From Labrys sp. KNU-23 (GTDB taxonomy: Bacteria > Pseudomonadota > Alphaproteobacteria > Rhizobiales > Labraceae), in contig NZ_CP043489.1 in the NCBI RefSeq assembly GCF_008330945.1, positions 372,001 through 436,000 of the forward strand: 64,000 bases of DNA, in the 5' to 3' direction. The translations under genes and the position numbers were made by a program. Below are positions 1-7,844 of this stretch, in pieces. The notes under the pieces were generated by a model, which had not been told where the DNA came from, made no database searches, and saw only the letters and a program-made list of their open reading frames with translations. Each line of letters begins with the position of its first letter. The first letter of the stretch is position 1.

Positions 1-24
1 AGAAATGTCGACGTTGAGTGCTAA

Positions 25-318
25 TTGCTCGCTCGAAACCTAAAAATCGAGCATCTTGCCACCAGCAACGACCGCGATACATTCAAGCACATGGACAGGC
101 TGGGCGGCACTGTCTCCAAAGGTTGCTTCGCTGAAGCTATCATCAGCGAAGGCACAACACTAAAGGTCGAAGTCACCTACTACTGGCCAATCCCGATAAC
201 ACAACGATCCTCGATCGCGTACTTCTCGATACGCAAGGGCGCCGATGGATCGTACCTTGTGCAGGATGAGGCTCCGCCTGCTGAGGACGCCCACATTCTA
301 TTTAGTTTCCATACATGA
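25..318 (+). CDS. Hypothetical protein, possible element gene
   Basis: This is an open frame of 97 codons from a TTG just after an in-frame stop at 22-24; an ATG at 91 is an alternative start. I do not recognise the product. It has no clear membrane segment or motif. It is the only rightward frame in the first 8.4 kb of the element and lies outside the leftward operon, whose terminator hairpin begins at its stop codon. Base composition here is less GC-rich than in the neighbouring operon. It may be a real accessory gene or a chance frame. Confidence 0.4.
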   Translation: MLARNLKIEHLATSNDRDTFKHMDRLGGTVSKGCFAEAIISEGTTLKVEVTYYWPIPITQRSSIAYFSIRKGADGSYLVQDEAPPAEDAHILFSFHT

Positions 319-345
319 AAAAGCCCGGCAGCTTGCGCTCCGGGC
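318..345 (-). terminator. Rho-independent terminator of the leftward operon
   Basis: Read on the minus strand, a 6-bp GCCCGG/CCGGGC stem with an 11-nt loop (323-345) is followed by five T residues (318-322). It sits about 100 nt downstream of the NusG-like gene, the last gene of the leftward block. Confidence 0.6.
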
Positions 346-441
346 CATAAACATCCATCGGGGTGAAGCGGCTATCCCGTCACCTGGGGCCATAACACGC
401 GGCATACGCACAGCGGTAGAGGGCTCATCCTGTATCGAGGG

Positions 442-1047
442 CTAGCTTGCGGCCTTGAGTTTGTCAAGAGGCACTCGAACGAAATGCTCGCGGCCGAACA
501 GTTCGATCATCACAGCCACCTTTCCGCCCTCCTTCACGATCTGTTTATCCACCACTTTCCCCGGCAAGGCGCCCACGATCTGGACGTGTTGGCGAGCATC
601 GAACACGGCTTCCCTGCCAAGCAGCTGATCGAACAGGCCTGCATCGACGGCCATCATCAGATCCTCGATCTGCTCGGGTAGGAACACGGCCGGTGCGCCG
701 TCGCTATAGAGGATCGCGTCAACATCCTCGACCTGCCTGATATCCCAACACGACAGCTTCCCGCTCATGCCGACGAAGAGATACCGCGGGAAGAGATCGC
801 GCCAACTGCCGACCTTGACCTCTTCGGTAACACGGCCTTTGGGTGTCAGGACGCGGCGACGCTTCATGCGCTCCAGCCTGAACTGAGGGCGGAATGTCGC
901 GAAGCCTCGCCGCTGCAGCGCCGCCTCCACCATCGTTCGCCGCTTGGCATCGGGCTGATGATCCTCGCCATCCCGCAATGGGGCCAAGCCACCGCCACCG
1001 ACCGCGACATAGACGACATGCCAATGGTTCACAGCCTGCCCGCTCAT
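442..1047 (-). CDS. NusG-like transcription antitermination protein
   Basis: The product of 201 residues has an N-terminal NGN-type domain (about residues 8-120, opening HWHVVYVAVGG and containing the LFPRYLFVG segment typical of NusG/RfaH) and a C-terminal KOW-like part (about 150-198, VQIVGALPGKV). NusG paralogues bind elongating RNA polymerase and suppress pausing and termination. The start at 1047 is chosen because it overlaps the stop of the upstream gene by ATGA. It is the last gene of the leftward block, just before a terminator. It is not the housekeeping nusG, which normally sits beside secE and ribosomal protein genes. A role in late or operon-specific antitermination for the element is inference. 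Confidence 0.82.
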   Translation of the reverse strand: MSGQAVNHWHVVYVAVGGGGLAPLRDGEDHQPDAKRRTMVEAALQRRGFATFRPQFRLERMKRRRVLTPKGRVTEEVKVGSWRDLFPRYLFVGMSGKLSCWDIRQVEDVDAILYSDGAPAVFLPEQIEDLMMAVDAGLFDQLLGREAVFDARQHVQIVGALPGKVVDKQIVKEGGKVAVMIELFGREHFVRVPLDKLKAAS

Positions 1048-1991
1048 GCCGCATCCTCGGAATTGCCGCCCTGCTTCGGCGGGAAAAGGCTGTCGAAATA
1101 GGCGCCGTGGGCCTTGTGCAGCGCCGAGAAGACCGAGAAGCGCCGATCCGGGTCTTTCCCTTCGAACCGGCACCAGGCGAGCCAGGCATCGGTGTCTTTG
1201 CGGACGAAGAACTTGCCTCCTGTCCGCTCCGTCGGCTTCATGGTGGCCTGCCGGGCAACCGCCTCCCAGCGCCGTTCGGTTAGGTAGGTCGCGATGCTCG
1301 GCCGCTTGCGCCGCTCGGCATCGATCGCCGCAAAGAAGGCTGGCGCATGCTTCACCGCCTGCTCGATCTCATCGGCAGACAAGGCCCCAAGCGCCAGGCG
1401 ACCCCGCTGCAGGCTCTCGGTCGGACCCGGGTTCGCGATCTTCACAATCTTTTGGAAAATCGTTTCGAGTGCGCGCGCTTCTTCTTCTCCCTTCCCTGAT
1501 GGATCAAATTGACGGTTCAGTGATAACGGGGGGCTCACGGTGAGCCCCCTATGGGGTTCACACAGAGCCCCATCAGGCTCAGCCTGAGCCCCCTGATGGG
1601 GTTCACTGTGAACCCCATCAGCATCGCCTTCCGCATCGCCGACGATGCCGATATCGTCCATGATGACGCAGTCGGCGCTTTTGCCGCTGATGCCCGCCTC
1701 TGGTTCCGGCGGCCCCATCCAGGCGATATCCAAAGCATAGATATTGGACTTCTGGCGACGCCCCTCGCCCGCCCGCTCATGCTTCGTCATGGCGCCGAGC
1801 TTGACGAGATCGGCGAGGCGACGCTTCACGGTGGCCTCGGACAGGCCGGTATCGGCGCAGATCGTCGAGACGGAAGGCCAGCACAGGCCGGCCGCGTCGG
1901 CGAAGTTCGACAGGCTGATCAGTACCATCTTGGCGGCCGTATCGATGCCGCGCACCCTGCGCAGCGCCCAGGTGACATGCTCGATACCCAT
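1044..1991 (-). CDS. Helix-turn-helix replication-type protein
   Basis: The 315-residue protein begins with a winged-helix domain of the kind found in plasmid and phage replication initiators (about residues 5-85; segment WPSVSTICADTGLSEATVKR is the HTH). A low-complexity linker of about residues 124-154 is encoded by a cluster of palindromes. The C-terminal half has no motif I can name. The start overlaps the stop of the DnaA-like gene by one base (TGATG), so translation is probably coupled. Position beside a DnaA domain IV protein and the palindrome cluster argue for origin binding, as for lambda O, but this is inference. It could also be a transcriptional regulator. Confidence 0.72.
   Translation of the reverse strand: MGIEHVTWALRRVRGIDTAAKMVLISLSNFADAAGLCWPSVSTICADTGLSEATVKRRLADLVKLGAMTKHERAGEGRRQKSNIYALDIAWMGPPEPEAGISGKSADCVIMDDIGIVGDAEGDADGVHSEPHQGAQAEPDGALCEPHRGLTVSPPLSLNRQFDPSGKGEEEARALETIFQKIVKIANPGPTESLQRGRLALGALSADEIEQAVKHAPAFFAAIDAERRKRPSIATYLTERRWEAVARQATMKPTERTGGKFFVRKDTDAWLAWCRFEGKDPDRRFSVFSALHKAHGAYFDSLFPPKQGGNSEDAA
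1529..1621. repeat. Four tandem palindromes inside the replication gene; candidate origin iterons
   Basis: Four dyads are centred at 1539, 1562, 1583 and 1607, that is 23, 21 and 24 bp apart, about two helical turns. Dyad 1 (1529-1549) has perfect 10-bp arms around one base; dyad 2 (1551-1573) matches in 8 of 11; dyad 3 (1576-1590) has perfect 7-bp arms; dyad 4 (1593-1621) has perfect 14-bp arms around one base. The shared half-site is GGGGYTCAC. The stretch on the 3' side in gene orientation (1497-1527) is relatively AT-rich. The arrangement copies that of the lambda origin inside gene O. Confidence 0.7.
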
Positions 1992-2599
1992 CAGGCCGCG
2001 CCCTTCCGAGCTTCGACACAGGCCTCGTAAGCCGCGTCAACCCAGCACTCCAAGGGAGCATTGGAGCCGATGGCCGCCTCGATCGCGTCAATCATCGGCG
2101 CGCGTTTCCGCACGTGGTGAAGCACCGTTGTATGATCGCGCCCGTCGAGCCTGCGGCCGATCTCCGGCAATGACTGCATGGTGAGACGATGCGCGAGAGC
2201 CATGACGACGGCGCGAGGCTCCACTACTTTTGCCAGATGCCGTCGGCTGAGAACTTCAGCTTGGCGCACGCCCCAGCGCTGGGCCACCGCCCGCACGATG
2301 TCCGCGATAAGAATGCGGGTCGGCGCGGCCGCCTGGTGCCGTAGCGTGATCTCCCTGTACTGCGAAACAGCGTCAAGCCCGGCATCGAGTGCGGCCGGCG
2401 TGAGCGATTGAAGCCTCGCAATCAGCAGGAGCCTCTCCGGTGCGCGCAATGGCATCGGTCGCGCCGGCTTCGACACACTGGCGTACGGGCCGCCTGCATG
2501 AAGCTCGACAGCCGCCTTGCGGCCCGCCATCAAGCGAGCGCGGATGGCGCGGTGATCGGTGATCTTGATCTCGGATGGATAGATGGCGAGCGCAGTCAT
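1991..2599 (-). CDS. DnaA domain IV-like protein (no AAA+ domain)
   Basis: Residues about 95-170 of 202 match the DNA-binding domain IV of DnaA, including the signature GRDHTTV (153-159) preceded by [10 protein letters not shown]. The AAA+ ATPase domain of DnaA is absent: the first 90 residues are too short and contain no Walker motif. A protein with only this domain can occupy DnaA boxes without forming an ATP filament, so it may recruit or block host initiation at the element's origin; that role is inference. The start at 2599 overlaps the stop of the 97-codon gene upstream by ATGA. Confidence 0.82.
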   Translation of the reverse strand: MTALAIYPSEIKITDHRAIRARLMAGRKAAVELHAGGPYASVSKPARPMPLRAPERLLLIARLQSLTPAALDAGLDAVSQYREITLRHQAAAPTRILIADIVRAVAQRWGVRQAEVLSRRHLAKVVEPRAVVMALAHRLTMQSLPEIGRRLDGRDHTTVLHHVRKRAPMIDAIEAAIGSNAPLECWVDAAYEACVEARKGAA

Positions 2600-2889
2600 T
2601 CTGACGCCTCCGGTGGCTTGGATTGCGTGAGAGTGGCCAGCCTGCTAGGGCGGATCGCGCGGTAAAGATGGGTGGAATAGGCACCGACGGCCTTCCAATA
2701 GACAGCCATCGGCCCCTTGTTCTGACGCCAACTTTTGTCCGCTCTTGCGCGCGCGTCGATCGATAGCTCGCGAAGTAAGCGAGCGACGAGCGCGCGCTGT
2801 TCAGGTGGCAGGGATTGAAGATATTCGGCACTGGGCAGCGCCAGAACCGGATTGCGCACGTCACTGCGCAAGCTGCGGGACACAGTCAT
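2596..2889 (-). CDS. Hypothetical protein, 97 residues
   Basis: The frame overlaps its upstream neighbour (ATGA at 2886-2889) and its downstream neighbour (2596-2599), so it is clearly a member of the operon. The product is basic, with no membrane segment, and reads as two helical halves ([16 protein letters not shown] then a [16 protein letters not shown] stretch). I do not recognise a family. Its place between methyltransferase and replication genes suggests an accessory role in DNA processing, which is only context. Confidence 0.72.
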   Translation of the reverse strand: MTVSRSLRSDVRNPVLALPSAEYLQSLPPEQRALVARLLRELSIDARARADKSWRQNKGPMAVYWKAVGAYSTHLYRAIRPSRLATLTQSKPPEASE

Positions 2890-4502
2890 TCCGCCGCCTC
2901 CTGTACAATACGAAGATCCGCGCAATTGGCCGAGACAAGCGCCGCCGCGACGGGCGGGCAGACGGAATTGCCGCAACAGCGGACAACGATTTTTGCAGTG
3001 AAGGGCCGGCCGTCGGCATCGGCCTCGATCTGGTAGCTGTCGGGAAAGCCCTGCGCCCGGAACAGCTCCCGGCCCGAGAACATGCGCATGCCGATATCGG
3101 CGATCTCGTAGGCCTCGCCGGCAACCATCACGAGGCCGAAGCGATCCTCGGCCGTTGTCGTGTGCAGGGGAATGTTGACGGGCTGCCCGATCGCCGTTCG
3201 ATAGTACTTGATCAGGAAGGCCCGCACCTCGGCCAGGTGCCCGCCGCCGGCACAGATGGTCGGCGTCGGCTTGTCCAGACTCTGGCCGCGCCGGTCGCTG
3301 CCATGGAGCGAGATCAGATGAGCAGCGGTGAGCGCCTGCGTGCATCCTTTCCCCACGATCGTGGAGAGGGGCGTCCGCACATCGTGCCCGACCATGCCGG
3401 TGTTGTGCTGGTTGAGGAAGGCGGCAACCAGGGCCGTCTTGCCGCCGCCACCCGCCATGATTGTCCCGACCGGCGCGGTGGCCGGAGAGCCGACGGAAGC
3501 ACCGAACTGGCGCTGCAGGTGCACAGCGAGCATGGCGTTCTGGTCTTTGGTCGAGGCGCAGATGGTATGCATCGGCCTGGTGGCACTGCGATTGCCGCCG
3601 CCCTGCTGGGCATAGGAAACGATCGGGGTGACGAACCCGTCTGCCATTTCGACGACGTAGGCATTTTCGTCATTGATGGCATAGCGCCATGTCCCCTTGC
3701 CGATCCGCGCCATCGTGTCATCGGCCAGGGGCCGCTTGCAGCCGAGCTTCCTGGCTTCCTCCTTCGTCAGGAAGATCGATGGGCACGGCCGCCACCAGTC
3801 GATGATCTCAGCCGCCGTCCGCCACGGCAGGAGCTTGCCGGCCTTCACGGGCAGGCTTTCCGGGTCGCCATGCGTCGGCTGCGGCCAAACGATCTTGCGG
3901 CCGTCACGCCTGGCGATCAGGAACAGGCGTTTCCGCGTCGTCGGCGTGCCGTAGTCGCAGGCTCGCAATTCGCGATGCTCGACCTTGTAGCCGAGCCGGC
4001 GAAGCTCGCTTGTCCAGCGCGCGAAGGTCTGCCCCTTGCGATCCGGGCACGGCCGGCCTTCGGCCGTCAGCGGTCCCCAGTCGCGGAACTCCTCGACATT
4101 TTCGAGCATGATCACGCGCGGCCGGGCGCGCTTGGCCCAATGCACCACCACCCAGGCGAGATCCCGGATATTGCGCTTGAGCGGCTTGCCGCCCTTGGCC
4201 TTCGAATGGTGCTTGCAGTCGGGCGAGGCCCAGAGCAGGCCGACACGGCGATGCCCGACATGGTCGAGCGGGTCGACCTGCCAGACATTGCGCTGCAGGT
4301 GCAGCGTGCGCGGATGGTTCACCGCATGCATGCGGATGGCATCGGCATCGTGGTTGACGGCGATGTCGGGCGAGCGGCCGAGCGCCATCTCGATGCCGAG
4401 CGAGGCGCCGCCGCCACCCGCGAACAGGTCGACGATCAGCTCATCGGCCTCGAATTCCATGGGCGCGGCCGTGCCGAGGCCGGAGAGGAGATCGACCAGC
4501 AT
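2886..4502 (-). CDS. DNA (cytosine-5) methyltransferase with internal repeats
   Basis: The 538-residue protein carries C5-methyltransferase motifs in order: motif I DLFAGGGGASLG (25-36), motif IV with the catalytic cysteine in SPDC (Cys96), motif VI ENVEEF (134-139), motif VIII around TTRKRLFLIA (188-197) and motif X GNSVCPPVAAAL (511-522). It would transfer a methyl group from S-adenosylmethionine to cytosine. Between motifs VIII and X, where target recognition lies, a PxxTI unit recurs at residues 310, 344, 378, 412 and 445, a near-exact 34-residue period. The start at 4502 directly abuts the stop of the cupin gene. No cognate restriction enzyme is visible, so it probably protects or marks the element's own DNA. 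Confidence 0.92.
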   Translation of the reverse strand: MLVDLLSGLGTAAPMEFEADELIVDLFAGGGGASLGIEMALGRSPDIAVNHDADAIRMHAVNHPRTLHLQRNVWQVDPLDHVGHRRVGLLWASPDCKHHSKAKGGKPLKRNIRDLAWVVVHWAKRARPRVIMLENVEEFRDWGPLTAEGRPCPDRKGQTFARWTSELRRLGYKVEHRELRACDYGTPTTRKRLFLIARRDGRKIVWPQPTHGDPESLPVKAGKLLPWRTAAEIIDWWRPCPSIFLTKEEARKLGCKRPLADDTMARIGKGTWRYAINDENAYVVEMADGFVTPIVSYAQQGGGNRSATRPMHTICASTKDQNAMLAVHLQRQFGASVGSPATAPVGTIMAGGGGKTALVAAFLNQHNTGMVGHDVRTPLSTIVGKGCTQALTAAHLISLHGSDRRGQSLDKPTPTICAGGGHLAEVRAFLIKYYRTAIGQPVNIPLHTTTAEDRFGLVMVAGEAYEIADIGMRMFSGRELFRAQGFPDSYQIEADADGRPFTAKIVVRCCGNSVCPPVAAALVSANCADLRIVQEAAE

Positions 4503-4976
4503 CTAGTCGCCCTCCCCGCAAGCCGGACCGATCTCACTGCTGTTGCCGGTTTTCCGGAACGCGGTGAAATCCTTCCAGTGCCGCCAGCCGTTCGGGCAAT
4601 GGAAGCCCCACTTGCGCAGCACCGGGCCGGTGAGGAATAGCGTCCAGCACGGGCCGGCATGGAGTTCGATGCGATGCGCCGACCTGGCGCTGCGGAACTT
4701 GAACTGCCCGGCCTTGCGCACCGTCCGGACATTCACGCCGCCATCGGCGATCGTATGCTCCGTATATTCGCCGCGGAGCCGGATCGAGAGGTTCCACCAA
4801 GGATGATCGTGCAAAGCCCGATCGTCGTCGCTACGCATGAAGTGGTGCAGGTAGACGTTGCAAAGCCGGTTGTGCGGGATGACGAACCAACGGCGTAGAT
4901 AGGGATCGGCGTGGCCGCCGATGACACGATCAGGCGGCCGGCGATCGGCAATCGAGAGAAGGAGGCGCTTAAGCAT
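4503..4976 (-). CDS. Cupin-fold hypothetical protein
   Basis: This 157-residue product contains LHHFMRSDDDRALHDHPWWN (about 43-62), a histidine-rich stretch of the kind found in metal-binding cupins, and a second half with HRIELHAGPCWTLFLTGP that fits the rest of a small beta barrel. I recognise it only as a conserved type of phage or element protein; no reaction is known to me. The start at 4976 overlaps the stop of the helicase-methyltransferase gene (TGATG), and the stop abuts the C5-methyltransferase start. Co-translation with two DNA-modifying enzymes suggests a link to DNA modification, but this is context only. Confidence 0.7.
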   Translation of the reverse strand: MLKRLLLSIADRRPPDRVIGGHADPYLRRWFVIPHNRLCNVYLHHFMRSDDDRALHDHPWWNLSIRLRGEYTEHTIADGGVNVRTVRKAGQFKFRSARSAHRIELHAGPCWTLFLTGPVLRKWGFHCPNGWRHWKDFTAFRKTGNSSEIGPACGEGD

Positions 4977-7573
4977 CACGCCGCCTCCTGCCCGGCCGAT
5001 CCCCGGGCCTCGGCGTCGAGCACCGAGAACAGGTCCGGCATGGCCATTTCGCGCGCGGCCGCTTCCACATATTTGCAGCCGTCGAGGAAATAGAGCGGGT
5101 TCAGCTCGCTGGCCGAGCCCTGGCGGCCGAGCTTGATCGCGCGATAGGGCACCGTCATCAGCCCGCCGAACGGGTCGAACACCATTTCGCCGGGCTCGGA
5201 GAATTGGGCGATGGCGCGATCGACGATGTCGAACTGCAGCGGGCACAGATGCCCTTCCTTGCCCTTGCCGGCCTGCAGCGTGTTCATGGTCAGCATGCGG
5301 GCGACATCGGTCCAGACGTCGTCATGCCAGGAATGCGGCGGCATCAGCATGAAGCCGGAAGGCAGCTGCCCCTTGATCTCCAGCGTCTCGGCGATGCGCA
5401 CATGGTGCTCGAAATCGTAGATCGCCGAGAGGTTCTCGCCGCGCCAGGTCTTGTAGACCATGTCGGCGGCCAGCGGCACGAACTCCTCCGGCGCCATCTG
5501 GCGATTGCCGCTCGATCGGTTGAAGGCATGGGCATCGAGCTGCCAGCGGGCGCGGGAGTAGCCTTCCGGGTTCACCCAATGGCGGGCGAGGCCCTCGCCC
5601 TGCCATTCCTTTTTCGGCTTGATCACCGGCTTGTCGGCATAGCCGTTGGAAAGGTCCGACGGCGGCTTGCGGAACAGCAGCAGATATTCCGGCACGCCCG
5701 GCCCCATGCGCGAGCCATCCTTGCATTGCTCGCTCCAGCCCAGGCGATAGGTCTGGTTGTTCTCCCTGACCACGTCGGTGGTGATGATCTTGCGGCCGAG
5801 GAAGGCGAAGCCGTGCCGGCGGAAATGGGCGACGCATTCGTCGGAGAACGGCTCCAGAGTCTGGAAGCCGAGGCCGTTCACCCCGCCCGGCGTGATGCGA
5901 TCCTTGACATGGATCGCCGCCACCCGCCCAGGCTGCAGGATGCGCAGGAGCTGCGGCGTGAGATAGTCCATCTGGCGCCAGAAATGGCCGTTGTCGTCGG
6001 TATGGCCGAAATCGGCATAGTTCGGCGTGTACTCGTACTGGTTGGAGAACGGGATCGAGGTCACGATCAGCGCGACGCTGTCACCAGGCATCCGGCTCGT
6101 CTCGTCGACGCAGTCATTGTTGGCGAGGCGGTAGCCCGGCCCCGCAACCTCGATCCTTTCCTTCACACCGAGCGCGCGCGTCATCTCGGCCGCGAAGGCG
6201 TCCCGGTTGAGGCCGTACTCGCGAATGATGGCTGTCATCTGTGCGACAAGCTCCTTGTGCTGGGCCCATTTGCGTTCCAGCGAGCGGCGCACCTCGCGCT
6301 CGGCCTCGGTAAAGATCAGGTCGACGCGCACGCGGCGGGTCTGGCCAAATCTCTGAACGCGATGAATGGCTTGGATGAAATCGTTGAATTTAAAGCCGAT
6401 GCCGAGGAACACGGCCCACGAGCAATGCCGCTGGAAATTGCAGCCCGATCCCATGATCGAGGCCTTGCCGGCCAGCTCGGCGATCTTGCCGTCGGAAAAG
6501 GCGATGATCGCCCGCTCGCGCTCGTCGAGGTCCTGGCTGCCATAGACCGAGACGGCCGAGGGAATGGCCGCCTCGATCGCCCGCCGCTCGTCTTCCAGAT
6601 CGTGCCAGAGCAGGCGGTGCGCTTGCGGATCCTCGGCGCGGATCTCCATCAGTTTGGCGATGCGCGCCGGCAGGCTGTCCCGCTTCTCGCGGGAAGCATC
6701 CACGACGCCGATCGCCGCATTGCGGAACATCCGGCCCTGCCCGTCCTTCTCGACGCCGGCAGAGCCATGGTCGGAAGGGATCTCATGCCAGCGCAGATCC
6801 AGCTCCGGCAGGTCGTAGCCTTCGTCGGAAAAGCCGAGATTGCTCGGCTTCTGGACGAACATTCCCCAGGTGGCGCACCACAGCCAGAATTCCCGCTCCT
6901 TGTGCGGGTGGATGGTGAGCGTGTCGGCCTTCTCCGAATTGCGCTTGAAGAAGCGCGTCTTCACCTGGCCGACATCCATCACCTCGAGGAACGCGGCATA
7001 GGCCAGCAGCTCGATGAATTCGTTCGGGCTCGGCGTCGCCGTCGCCACGAATTTGTAGGCGACGCGCCCCTCGAACAGCCGCATGAACTCGCGGAAGGTC
7101 TTGCTGCCGCCGAAGCCGCGCAGCACCGAGGCCTCGTCGAGCGAGACGGCGCCGAACAGCGCGGGATCGAGCTTGCCGTCGCGGATGGTCTCGTAATTGG
7201 TGAGGTGGATGGTGCCGGGCTCGATCTCTCTGGCACGGCGGATGAACTTCACCTTCACCGCATACTCGCCCTGGAAGTAGAGCGCGGCATCGCGGATGAA
7301 CTCCTGGCGCACACCGAGCGGCAGCACGATCAGGGTCGGCTTGTCGATCCGCTTGCCGATCAGGCGCATCACCTCGATCTGCGTCACGGTCTTGTGCAGG
7401 CCGAAGGCCATGAACATGGCCCGCCGCCCGCCCGCCACGGCCCATTGCACGATGGCGCGCGTATGCGGCTTCAGGGCCGGGTTGATGTCTTCGAGCGGGA
7501 TATCGAAGCCGAGCGGCGGCGCGACGATCGCCTTCGCCTCGAGGAAGGAGCGATAGGTGGCGGGCGCGTTCAT
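4976..7573 (-). CDS. SNF2-like helicase fused to DNA methyltransferase
   Basis: The 865-residue protein has an SNF2-type ATPase in the first half: a Walker A-like FGLHKT (57-62), motif II DEAS (146-149), motif III ATATP (177-181) and motif VI HRVQRFGQ (404-411). The second half is a DNA N4-cytosine/N6-adenine methyltransferase in beta order: motif IV-like TSIPF (505-509) before motif I FDPFGG (799-804). Walker A has His where GKT proteins have Gly, and motif IV is SIPF instead of the usual D/S-PP-Y/F. The start at 7573 overlaps the preceding stop by ATGA. Helicase-methylase fusions occur in phages, for example DarB of P1, where they protect injected DNA; the same role here is inference. Confidence 0.88.
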   Translation of the reverse strand: MNAPATYRSFLEAKAIVAPPLGFDIPLEDINPALKPHTRAIVQWAVAGGRRAMFMAFGLHKTVTQIEVMRLIGKRIDKPTLIVLPLGVRQEFIRDAALYFQGEYAVKVKFIRRAREIEPGTIHLTNYETIRDGKLDPALFGAVSLDEASVLRGFGGSKTFREFMRLFEGRVAYKFVATATPSPNEFIELLAYAAFLEVMDVGQVKTRFFKRNSEKADTLTIHPHKEREFWLWCATWGMFVQKPSNLGFSDEGYDLPELDLRWHEIPSDHGSAGVEKDGQGRMFRNAAIGVVDASREKRDSLPARIAKLMEIRAEDPQAHRLLWHDLEDERRAIEAAIPSAVSVYGSQDLDERERAIIAFSDGKIAELAGKASIMGSGCNFQRHCSWAVFLGIGFKFNDFIQAIHRVQRFGQTRRVRVDLIFTEAEREVRRSLERKWAQHKELVAQMTAIIREYGLNRDAFAAEMTRALGVKERIEVAGPGYRLANNDCVDETSRMPGDSVALIVTSIPFSNQYEYTPNYADFGHTDDNGHFWRQMDYLTPQLLRILQPGRVAAIHVKDRITPGGVNGLGFQTLEPFSDECVAHFRRHGFAFLGRKIITTDVVRENNQTYRLGWSEQCKDGSRMGPGVPEYLLLFRKPPSDLSNGYADKPVIKPKKEWQGEGLARHWVNPEGYSRARWQLDAHAFNRSSGNRQMAPEEFVPLAADMVYKTWRGENLSAIYDFEHHVRIAETLEIKGQLPSGFMLMPPHSWHDDVWTDVARMLTMNTLQAGKGKEGHLCPLQFDIVDRAIAQFSEPGEMVFDPFGGLMTVPYRAIKLGRQGSASELNPLYFLDGCKYVEAAAREMAMPDLFSVLDAEARGSAGQEAA

Positions 7574-7713
7574 CGGCGCCCCCGCCAGGCTTCCCAGCAG
7601 CCGTAGAGAATGGCGGCGAAGGGCGCGGCGATGATCAGCGCCAGTATCACGGCGGCGAATACGAGGATGCCGCAAGCGACAAGCCAGAGCAGGAACAGCA
7701 GCGTTGCGATCAT
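7570..7713 (-). CDS. Small membrane protein, 47 residues
   Basis: The product is almost entirely hydrophobic up to residue 38 (LLFLLWLVACGILVFAAVIL then LIIAAPFAAIL), long enough for one long or two short membrane helices, and ends in a basic tail (WRGRR). Start and stop both overlap neighbours by four bases, which fixes the frame. No family is recognised. Pairs of tiny membrane proteins in phage early operons can act in superinfection exclusion or lysis; nothing here decides between these. Confidence 0.65.
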   Translation of the reverse strand: MIATLLFLLWLVACGILVFAAVILALIIAAPFAAILYGCWEAWRGRR

Positions 7714-7844
7714 GAGCGCCTCCGCTTGCGCAGGGCGCGATTGACAGCGCCCTCTGCGGCCCAGACGACGGCGCAGGCCAGGGTGAAGGCGATCGGCAGC
7801 GCGAAGGGCAGCACGATGAGGAAGATCTGATCGCCTTCCCTCAT
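7710..7844 (-). CDS. Small membrane protein, 44 residues
   Basis: This short frame is held in place by ATGA overlaps at both ends: its ATG at 7844 overlaps the stop of the CII-like gene, and its stop overlaps the start of the next small gene. It encodes one membrane helix (about residues 8-28, IFLIVLPFALPIAFTLACAV) followed by a very basic C-terminus (RALRKRRRS), so an N-out/C-in orientation is likely. Function unknown. It is probably translated together with its neighbour. Confidence 0.62.
   Translation of the reverse strand: MREGDQIFLIVLPFALPIAFTLACAVVWAAEGAVNRALRKRRRS

Noticed and set aside
5204..7606. 800-codon open frame opposite the helicase-methyltransferase gene
   Set aside because: It is a shadow of a high-GC gene: no start signal, composition rich in Ala, Arg and His and no recognisable motif, while the minus strand has all catalytic motifs.
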